Positions 57,921 through 64,000 of a stretch of 64,000 nucleotides of DNA are shown here, one piece after another. This DNA is from Clostridiales bacterium. GTDB taxonomy: Bacteria > Bacillota > Clostridia > Oscillospirales > Oscillospiraceae. Both the position numbers and the translations under genes were made by a program. Where the stretch lies: contig SFFE01000002.1 of NCBI GenBank assembly GCA_004556965.1, forward strand, positions 360,085 through 424,084, read 5' to 3'. The notes below the pieces were generated by a model, which saw only the letters and a program-made list of their open reading frames with translations, made no database searches and was not told the origin of the DNA. How positions within the stretch are numbered: position 1 is the stretch's first letter; every line of letters begins with the position of its first letter.

Positions 57921-58550
57921 ATGAGCAATGTACATGTATTTGACCACCCGCTGATTCAGCACAAGCTGTCCATCCTCCGCGACAAGAACACCAGCGTCAA
58001 GGAGTTCCGCGAGCTCGTTTCCGAGATTGCCATGCTGATGTGCTTTGAGGCGACGCGTGACCTGCCGCTGGAGGAGGTCGAGATCGAGACGCCTGTTGCG
58101 GTGGCCAAGTGCCGGCACATTGCGGGCAAGAAGCTGGCCGTGGTGCCCATTCTCCGCGCCGGACTCGGCATGGTGGACGGCATGGTCACCATGATGCCCA
58201 ATGTCAAGGTCGGCCACATCGGCCTGTTCCGGGATCCGGATACGCTGGAGCCGGTGAAGTATTACTTCAAGATGCCGCCCGACATTGCAGAGCGCGACGT
58301 GATCATTGTCGATCCCATGCTCGCCACCGGCGGCAGCGCCTCGGCGGCGGTCATGTTCCTGAAGGAAGTCGGCGTCAAGCACATCAAGCTCATGAGCATC
58401 ATCGGCGCGCCGGAGGGCGTGGCGCTCATGCAGAAGGAGCACCCGGATGTGGACATTTACGTCGCCGCGCTGGATGACCATCTCAACGAGCACGGATACA
58501 TCGTTCCCGGTCTCGGCGACGCGGGCGACCGCATCTTCGGCACGAAATAA
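57921..58550 (+). CDS. upp: Uracil phosphoribosyltransferase
   Basis: A 209-residue PRTase that makes UMP from uracil and PRPP. The PRPP loop is VIIVDPMLATGGSASAAV (about 128-145), preceded by VVPILRAGLGMVDGM; the C-terminus has LGDAGDRIFGTK. The start follows AAGGAGAG. It is the last gene of tsaE-tsaB-upp, ending before a strong hairpin. Confidence 0.97.
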   Translation: MSNVHVFDHPLIQHKLSILRDKNTSVKEFRELVSEIAMLMCFEATRDLPLEEVEIETPVAVAKCRHIAGKKLAVVPILRAGLGMVDGMVTMMPNVKVGHIGLFRDPDTLEPVKYYFKMPPDIAERDVIIVDPMLATGGSASAAVMFLKEVGVKHIKLMSIIGAPEGVALMQKEHPDVDIYVAALDDHLNEHGYIVPGLGDAGDRIFGTK

Positions 58551-58564
58551 CGAGTTGACACAAA

Positions 58565-58605
58565 GCAGCAACCGCCCGCGTCCAAAGGACGCGGGCGGTT
58601 GCTGC
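58565..58605. terminator. Terminator between upp and the exonuclease gene
   Basis: A 19-bp perfect stem: arms at 58565-58583 and 58587-58605 around AAA. The T run on the plus strand is CTGTTTC only, so strength rests on the stem. Confidence 0.75.
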
Positions 58606-58609
58606 TGTT

Positions 58610-59602
58610 TCAGCTCTGCGTGGTCTGCGCGGTCTTCGCGCTGCGGCGGCGGGACTTGCCGCGGCCGCGCCTGCGTGACTGCGAGGCTTTCGTTTTGTAG
58701 TAGCTCTCCATGCTCTCTGTGGCCTGATAGGTCAGGCGCGTGGCGGACCATGTGCAGTCGTCGGCCTTGCGGAACTTCAGGCGCACGAGCAGCTTGCCGT
58801 GTTCCGGGCATTCTCCCAGCGACATGTAGCGCTGGTCGCCCTGATTGACCCATTTGCCGAACGGCACCTCCGCGCCGCACAGCGGGCACGGCGGATTTAC
58901 GAAGGCTTTGTCGGCAAACGCCTCCGCCTTCGTGGGGTAGGAGTCGGACGCCACGTGCTCGATCGGCTCCGGGCCGTCCTGCTCCGGGTGCTTCTCCTTC
59001 GGCAGACGGGTGGCGAGCTTTTTTGCCGCCTCGTCGTATCCGGCGAGACCTTCCTTCATGTTCAGGTGCGTGCACACCAGCGCGGTGTTGTACGCGTCGC
59101 CGAGCGCGTCATGCGCCACGCGGGTCTGCTCAATGGCGAAGTGCTCCATCGCAGTGGCGAGGGATTTCTGGTTGCGGTCGCCGTCGGTCTGGAGATTGTA
59201 GATGAGCTGCAGGTTCACCCAGCCGGCGATCCAGTCCCAGTCGAGATCGTGGATGATGATGTTCTGCTCCATGATGCCCTGATCGTCGCAGCCCCAGGTG
59301 AGGAACGTGACATCGTCGCCGCACCAGGCACGGAACTGCTCGAACGCCTCGCGGAAGCCGACGCCGTTGGCCAGACGCTCCCGGTCGAAGCCGGTGAGCT
59401 TTTTCACCTTGTAATGCATCCGCTTGAAATACACCGGCTTGACGTCGATCTGAAATTCGTCGCCCGGCGTCATATCGTCGTTGAGCCGCACTGCGCCGAT
59501 CTGGATGATCTCCCCGCGCAGATGGATTGGCAGCTTGTTGAAGACGGAGGATTTGGAACTCATCGCCTGATTCCATTCCATATCCATCACGACATAGTGC
59601 AT
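58610..59602 (-). CDS. DnaQ-like 3'-5' exonuclease with zinc-binding and basic C-terminus
   Basis: A 330-residue protein. The DEDDh exonuclease domain spans about 1-185: YVVMDMEWNQ (Asp/Glu), WGCDDQGIMEQN (middle Asp) and HDALGDAYNTALV (His and Asp). A CPLCG ... ECPEHG pair (about 255-285) may bind zinc, and the tail is Arg/Lys/Ser-rich. Start ATG 59602 follows AAAGGAA; upstream codons have no ribosome site. It could be an RNA or DNA exonuclease; the inhibitor KapD-like group is similar at the start. Confidence 0.82.
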   Translation of the reverse strand: MHYVVMDMEWNQAMSSKSSVFNKLPIHLRGEIIQIGAVRLNDDMTPGDEFQIDVKPVYFKRMHYKVKKLTGFDRERLANGVGFREAFEQFRAWCGDDVTFLTWGCDDQGIMEQNIIIHDLDWDWIAGWVNLQLIYNLQTDGDRNQKSLATAMEHFAIEQTRVAHDALGDAYNTALVCTHLNMKEGLAGYDEAAKKLATRLPKEKHPEQDGPEPIEHVASDSYPTKAEAFADKAFVNPPCPLCGAEVPFGKWVNQGDQRYMSLGECPEHGKLLVRLKFRKADDCTWSATRLTYQATESMESYYKTKASQSRRRGRGKSRRRSAKTAQTTQS

Positions 59603-59687
59603 AGAATGACCATTCCTTTCGTGTAACATTAGAAGTATAGCACACATTGGCGCAAGAATCACTCCTTTTTTTTCATGAATTCACTGT

Positions 59688-59716
59688 TTGCCACGCAATG
59701 CCGCATATGGTATAAT
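59688..59716 (+). promoter_or_regulatory. ddl-murF promoter
   Basis: TTGCCA (59688-59693), 17 bases, TATAAT (59711-59716), about 30 bases before ddl. Confidence 0.7.
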
Positions 59717-59746
59717 ATAAAAATTCCATGTAAGGGGGTTCCTCCA

Positions 59747-60787
59747 ATGAAAATTGCAGTTTTGTGCGGCGGCCTGAGCCCGGAGCGGAACGTCTCCATC
59801 TCGAGCGGCACGAAGATCGCAAGCGCGCTCGCAGAGCGCGGCCATCAGGTCGTGCTGCTGGATATGTTCCTCGGTCTGGAGGATTACGACGGCGACATTG
59901 CCGGTATTTTTGAAAACCCGCCCGCGCTCGGCGGCACGAAGATCGCGGAGCTGGCTCCGGATCTGGAGCAGGTGCGCGCGCAGCGCAAGTGGAAAAGCCC
60001 CAGCCTGTTCGGCGAGCACGTGCTGGAGGTCTGCGCGATGGCGGACATTGTGTTCCTTGCGCTGCATGGCCGCACCGGCGAGGACGGCCGTGTGCAGGCG
60101 GCGTTCGACCTGCTTGGCATCCCGTACACGGGCAGCGGCTATCTCGGCAGCGCCATTGCAATGGATAAGGATCTGACCAAGCGGCTGGTCGCGCCGATGG
60201 GCGTGCTGACCCCGGCGTGGCAGATGGTCGAGAGCGCGGAAATGGATCTTGACCGCGTCTGCGCCGAAGCGCCGCTGCCGTGCGTCGTGAAACCGGACGA
60301 CTCCGGCTCCAGCATCGGCGTCGCCATTGCGCATACGCGCGAGGAGCTGCGCGCGGCGCTGCTTGACGCGGCGCGGGAGGGCAGCCGCGTGGTCGTGGAG
60401 CAGTACATACAGGGCCGCGAGGTGCAGATCGGGATTCTGGACGGCAAGGCCCTGCCCAGCATCGAGATCGTCCCGCTGCAGGGCTTCTATGACTATAAAA
60501 ACAAATATCAGCCCGGCGCGGCGAAGGAGATCACCCCGGCACCCATCCCGGCGGAGACGGAGCAGCGGCTCGCCGATGCGGCGCTCACCGTGTTCCGCAC
60601 GCTGGGCTTGAAGGCATATTCCCGCGCGGACTTCATCCTGGACGCGGAGGGGAAGCTCTGGTTTCTGGAGATCAATACGCTGCCCGGCATGACGCCGACG
60701 AGCTTGGTCCCGCAGGAGGCGGCGGTCGTCGGCATCAGCTACGGCGAGCTGTGCGAGAAGATCATTGAAATTGCGCTTCGCAAGTGA
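59747..60787 (+). CDS. ddl: D-alanine--D-alanine ligase
   Basis: A 346-residue ATP-grasp enzyme making D-Ala-D-Ala for peptidoglycan. Marks: CGGLSPERNVSISSG at the start, HGRTGEDGRVQAAFDLLGIP (about 106-125), KPDDSGSSIGV in the ATP site and FLEINTLPGMTPTSLVP (metal site). Tyr-type omega loop: GFYDYKNKY, so D-Ala, not D-lactate, is expected. Start ATG 59747 follows AAGGGGG. Fifteen bases to murF, the next step of the pathway. Confidence 0.95.
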   Translation: MKIAVLCGGLSPERNVSISSGTKIASALAERGHQVVLLDMFLGLEDYDGDIAGIFENPPALGGTKIAELAPDLEQVRAQRKWKSPSLFGEHVLEVCAMADIVFLALHGRTGEDGRVQAAFDLLGIPYTGSGYLGSAIAMDKDLTKRLVAPMGVLTPAWQMVESAEMDLDRVCAEAPLPCVVKPDDSGSSIGVAIAHTREELRAALLDAAREGSRVVVEQYIQGREVQIGILDGKALPSIEIVPLQGFYDYKNKYQPGAAKEITPAPIPAETEQRLADAALTVFRTLGLKAYSRADFILDAEGKLWFLEINTLPGMTPTSLVPQEAAVVGISYGELCEKIIEIALRK

Positions 60788-60802
60788 GCGCGGGAGGTGC
60801 GT

Positions 60803-62158
60803 ATGACCGGCTATTGCGTATCGGATATCGCGAAGATCACCGGCGGCACACTGCACGGCCGCGGCGATGCCCCGGTGACGGGCGTTGTCATCGACAGCCG
60901 CGCGGTCACGGCCGGCTGTCTCTTTGCCGCGATCCCCGGCGAGCGGGTGGACGGCCATGATTATATTGCCAAGGCGTTTGACGCCGGTGCGGCCTGCTGT
61001 CTCGCCATGCGCGTCCCGGCGGGGGAGACGCGCCCCGTCATCGTCGTGCCGGATACGGCGGCGGCGCTGGAAACACTCGCCGCGGCGTACCGCGCGCGGT
61101 TTTCCATCCCGGTGCTCGGCGTTACCGGCAGCGTGGGCAAAACCACGGCGAAGGAAATGGTCGCGTCCGTGCTGTCACAGCGCTGGAACGTGCTGAAAAC
61201 GGAGAAAAATTTCAACAACCAGCTCGGCGTGCCGCTCACGCTGTTCCGCGTGGAGCCGGAGCACGACGCGGCGGTGGTGGAGATGGGCGTGTCGCACTTC
61301 GGCGATATGGCGCCGCTGGCAGCTATGGTGCAGCCGACGGCGATGCTCTTTACGATCACCGGCCACGCGCATCTGGAGCATCTGAAAGACCGCGCGGGCG
61401 TTTGCCGGGAGAAGACTTCCGTGCTCGCCGCGATGCCTGCGGACGCCGTGGCGTTCTGCAACGGGGACGACGATCTGCTGCGAAATCTCGACTGCGCGCA
61501 GCGGAAGGTGACCTTCGGCCTGTCCGAGGGCTGCACGGTACGCGCGGTGGACTACCGGGAGCTTGGCGCGGAGGGGTCGGAATGCACCATCGTGTGCGGC
61601 GCGCGCCGCCTGCCGGTGCGCATCCACGCATACGGCGAGCACATGGTCTATGCCGCGCTGGAGGGCGCGGCGGTCGGGCTGGAGTTCGGCTTGACGGATG
61701 AGGAGATCATCCGCGGCATCGCGGCGTATCAGCCGGTTGGCAGCCGCGCAGGCGTCGTGAATACCGAGCGGCTTACGATCATCGACGACTGCTACAACGC
61801 CAACCCCGATTCCATGGCGGCGGCGCTGCGCTCGCTGCACGGCTTGCAGGGCGGGCGCAAGGTCGCCGTTCTCGGCGATATGAAGGAGCTGGGCGAAAAT
61901 GAGCGGGCGCTGCACCGGGAAATTGGCCGTCAGGCAGCGGAGGAGGGCGTGAAACTGCTGCTCACCTGCGGACCGCTCGCGGCGGACATTGCCGCGGGCG
62001 CGCGCGAAACCGGCGGCGTCGAGATACACGCCTTTGAAACGCTGGATGCGCTGCTCTCGCAGCTCCCGGCGCTCGTACAGACGGGGGACAGCGTGCTCGT
62101 CAAGGCGTCGCACAGCATGCAGTTTGAGAAAATTGTGGACGCACTCAAAGCCCTGTGA
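60803..62158 (+). CDS. murF: UDP-N-acetylmuramoyl-tripeptide--D-alanyl-D-alanine ligase
   Basis: A 451-residue Mur ligase that adds the Ddl product to the UDP-MurNAc-tripeptide. The P-loop is GVTGSVGKTTAKEMV (about 107-121), then KNFNNQLGVPLTLF, EMGVSHFGDM and IIDDCYNANPDSM in the C-terminal domain. ATG 60803 lies 5 bases after GGGAGG; a GTG at 60797 overlaps the ribosome site and is rejected. Last gene of the ddl-murF unit. Confidence 0.95.
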   Translation: MTGYCVSDIAKITGGTLHGRGDAPVTGVVIDSRAVTAGCLFAAIPGERVDGHDYIAKAFDAGAACCLAMRVPAGETRPVIVVPDTAAALETLAAAYRARFSIPVLGVTGSVGKTTAKEMVASVLSQRWNVLKTEKNFNNQLGVPLTLFRVEPEHDAAVVEMGVSHFGDMAPLAAMVQPTAMLFTITGHAHLEHLKDRAGVCREKTSVLAAMPADAVAFCNGDDDLLRNLDCAQRKVTFGLSEGCTVRAVDYRELGAEGSECTIVCGARRLPVRIHAYGEHMVYAALEGAAVGLEFGLTDEEIIRGIAAYQPVGSRAGVVNTERLTIIDDCYNANPDSMAAALRSLHGLQGGRKVAVLGDMKELGENERALHREIGRQAAEEGVKLLLTCGPLAADIAAGARETGGVEIHAFETLDALLSQLPALVQTGDSVLVKASHSMQFEKIVDALKAL

Positions 62159-62173
62159 AATGAAACGGAACAA

Positions 62174-62202
62174 CACCGCCCGGAGCAATGCTCCGGGCGG
62201 TG
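62174..62202 (+). terminator. Terminator after murF
   Basis: CACCGCCCGGAGC (62174-62186) pairs with GCTCCGGGCGGTG (62190-62202), followed by TGCTTTCTG. Confidence 0.8.
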
Positions 62203-62377
62203 TGCTTTCTGCGTCATATGGAATCGAACGTGTGTACGCGATCAGACATCTTATTTGAAATTGCAACTAAAAAATTGTAAATATTCGATAAAATTAACAG
62301 GAATTATTATAAAAAAGTTAGAAAATGAAAATCTGGATTGGTCAACCAAGGACAACGGACTTGTAAGGAGGCTTATT

Positions 62378-63472
62378 ATGAAAAAGCTTATCAGTGTATT
62401 AATTTCAATTGGGATTCTAATGTCTATATCAGTTAATGCTTTTGCGAGTGCTGAAGCTGCAGTACCTACTACTCACGTCACAGCAATTAAGCAAGTTCTG
62501 GAAAGTGTTGCACCAGAGAAAGAGCTGTATGGATTTGAAGGTATCTCTCTCTCTACAACGTGGATTAGTGAAGAAATACCCGCATATGAAGTTTGCGATG
62601 GCAGTTTTTCTCGCATTGATAATATTGCATTCTATCCTATTGTTAATACATTCGGACAACTTATTTCTATAGCGGCTGTCGTTTCCGATGCCTACGGCGT
62701 TTCAGCGTCGATCTCCTCAGAACTGATATCGGTTCTTAATGATTGTTTTGCTATTTCGACTAATCCTAGAATTGCACTTCTTTATGATGATGAAGGAGTA
62801 TATTGCTGGAATGGGGTATCAGCAGTATTTCTTAAAGATGGAATTTCTGGCTGTGCACCATATAGAGGACGGCTATCTAATGTTTCAGAGACCGAATTTT
62901 CTTGCCTTGAGACAGCGAGCATTCAGAAAGCATGCCAGTTAAACATCTCCAATTCCATACAGCCATGTGGCTATGAAGATGAGGCGGCTTATGTTACTGC
63001 ACCAGTAAAACGGCAGCCAGCCGGAAGCTACTGGTGCTGGGCGGCATGCATGGCGAGTGTTGTGCAGCTTGAAGGAAAAGGAAATTATACATGTACTGCA
63101 ATGGCAAATCGTTATACAACGAGTGCGACAGCAACTGCATCAATGGATATAGTGAAAGACAGACTTTCATCTGGTTTTGGCCTTTCGTTTACGCATATTC
63201 AAACTAATTATTTAACGCATGTTTTGAATTCACTTGGGCGTGGTCATGCGGTAATTGGAGGGTTTACATCAAATTACAGCGTAGGACATATGATGGTTGT
63301 CCGTGGAATTGATTTTAGTGCGAATACGTTCTCGGTTATGGATCCTGGAGCTTCTGGGTCAAATTATCATGTAGGCTCGATTGTGAACCGCTCTGGTCAG
63401 TACGGTACACTTCGCTATGTTTCGACTGCAAGTGGCAGTGTCTACAATATGATAGAATATTTGTATCTTTAA
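62378..63472 (+). CDS. Secreted papain-like cysteine protease (AvrRpt2/C39-like)
   Basis: A 364-residue exported protein: signal peptide 1-24 (MKKLISV, hydrophobic core, AFA cleavage site). An N-terminal domain of about 180 residues of unknown fold, perhaps a propeptide, precedes the peptidase. Catalytic candidates are Gln213 and Cys220 in QPAGSYWCWAACMASV, His304 in VGHMMVVRGID and Asp322 in SVMDPG. Start ATG 62378 follows AAGGAGG. Codons are clearly AT-richer than in all other genes of the window, and an IS remnant lies nearby, so acquisition by transfer is likely. Confidence 0.78.
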   Translation: MKKLISVLISIGILMSISVNAFASAEAAVPTTHVTAIKQVLESVAPEKELYGFEGISLSTTWISEEIPAYEVCDGSFSRIDNIAFYPIVNTFGQLISIAAVVSDAYGVSASISSELISVLNDCFAISTNPRIALLYDDEGVYCWNGVSAVFLKDGISGCAPYRGRLSNVSETEFSCLETASIQKACQLNISNSIQPCGYEDEAAYVTAPVKRQPAGSYWCWAACMASVVQLEGKGNYTCTAMANRYTTSATATASMDIVKDRLSSGFGLSFTHIQTNYLTHVLNSLGRGHAVIGGFTSNYSVGHMMVVRGIDFSANTFSVMDPGASGSNYHVGSIVNRSGQYGTLRYVSTASGSVYNMIEYLYL

Positions 63473-63521
63473 GCTTGTGCAGCTGAACAGGTGGTGAATA
63501 CTGTAGTGGAGGTGTTGCCTT

Positions 63522-63875
63522 ATGTACCCTAAAAACAGAAGATTCATATTTCTAATGTTTTTCACTTGCTTTTGTGGCGTTTTGCTTTGCGCCTGTACCA
63601 AATCCGATGCTGCAGATGAGCCGGAACGGCAGGAGATGACGGCGGTCTACCTTGGTCAGAGTGAAGAAGGGTATCTTATGCGCTTCAAAGTCATAGAGGA
63701 TGCGCAGCTTGCAGGACAGGAGATTGAGATGTGGCCTGCTTATGGGCTTGATCTTTCCTATATGCAGGCTGGCGACCATATGCGACTGATCTATATCATT
63801 GAAGATTTAGAAGAGATAGGCGAACAAAGGTTCTCAGTCATGCAGGGAGAGCTTTTAGAAACAGATAACACCTAA
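63522..63875 (+). CDS. Small lipoprotein, function unknown
   Basis: A 117-residue protein with signal peptide and lipobox LLCAC (Cys25). The mature part is a compact domain with YLGQSEEGYLMRFKVIED and DHMRLIYIIEDLEE, possibly an OB-like barrel. It starts behind GGAGG, 50 bases after the protease gene, in the same orientation, so it may be an accessory or immunity-like partner of the protease. No family recognised. Confidence 0.6.
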   Translation: MYPKNRRFIFLMFFTCFCGVLLCACTKSDAADEPERQEMTAVYLGQSEEGYLMRFKVIEDAQLAGQEIEMWPAYGLDLSYMQAGDHMRLIYIIEDLEEIGEQRFSVMQGELLETDNT

Positions 63876-63961
63876 TAAGCAGAATACCCCACATCGACCG
63901 ATGAACCGCACCAATTTGTGCGGACAGCACAAAAAGCCCCCCTATGCAGGGATATGAAATT

Positions 63962-64000
63962 TTAAGCAACATACTGGCACCGAAATTCCATCGGTGTCAG
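63962..64000 (-). mobile_element. Probable C-terminus of an IS3-type transposase (partial)
   Basis: On the minus strand the frame entering from the window edge reads LTPMEFRCQYVA and a stop at 63962-63964. This matches the usual end of IS3-family OrfB integrases (..LSPVQYR.. ending). The remaining IS end would lie at about 63890-63960, where CCGCAC/GTGCGG forms a small inverted repeat. Only 12 codons are visible. Confidence 0.45.

Overview
The window is a GC-rich stretch of a Clostridia chromosome, most likely an Oscillospiraceae-type gut anaerobe. Support for this: strong GGAGG-type ribosome sites, sigma-A promoters close to TTGACA-N17-TATAAT, an Rnf complex with a clostridial-type Rex operator, DUF5685/DUF6323/DUF6179/DUF975 families, a Rrf2-NifS-IscU cluster and an Na+/amino-acid symporter under a glycine riboswitch. 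No species can be named from the sequence alone. There is no prophage or CRISPR array. The right end is AT-richer and ends in what looks like the tail of an IS3-type transposase, so it is probably an acquired segment.

Layout. 1-3342 (minus): polyamine ABC transporter potA-potB-potCD, with permease C fused to the binding protein. 3411-3822 (minus): a promoter, a strongly structured non-coding RNA candidate and a terminator. 3991-6778: two unknown proteins and the CstA-type carrier. 6898-9399: MBL hydrolase, sRNA candidate, tRNA-Leu(GAG), GT-C membrane protein. 9445-17127: rpoB-rpoC standing alone with its own promoter and a folded leader. 17202-20065: EamA transporter, then a zinc-ribbon/DUF5685/DnaJ cluster. 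20093-26577: a multidrug-efflux type locus (heterodimeric ABC exporter, 79-aa protein, MATE pump, cytidylate-kinase-like protein, Cys-rich protein) punctuated by three related terminator hairpins that carry the same loop sequence. 26618-29061: GNAT, P-loop ATPase, HAD phosphatase.

29107-39226 is an amino-sugar locus: divergent MsmK/UgpC ATPase, sugar-binding lipoprotein, two permeases, a nucleotidyltransferase-NahK-like kinase fusion, an ASKHA/ROK-like protein, nagA and nagB. Imported N-acetylhexosamine could go to glycolysis (NagA/NagB) or be activated to a nucleotide sugar by the fusion protein. Then come an HpcH/HpaI aldolase, a secreted HExxH metallopeptidase, and the glycine-riboswitch-controlled symporter. 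42949-44773: the DUF6323/DUF6179 pair, tRNA-Leu(CAG) and a three-hairpin RNA candidate.

44889-52174 is a redox operon behind a near-perfect Rex operator: duplicated-repeat lipoprotein, ApbE flavin transferase, RnfC, D, G, E, A. RnfG is double-length and no rnfB follows. 52309-55396: DUF975, Rrf2 regulator, cysteine desulfurase, IscU. 55491-62158: rodA (minus), tsaE-tsaB-upp, exonuclease (minus), ddl-murF. 62378-64000: AT-rich segment with a secreted papain-like protease, a small lipoprotein and the IS remnant.

The best candidates for something undescribed are the three-copy loop/terminator leader family (20093, 23836, 24198), the 3411-3787 RNA, and the Rex-controlled Rnf operon without RnfB.
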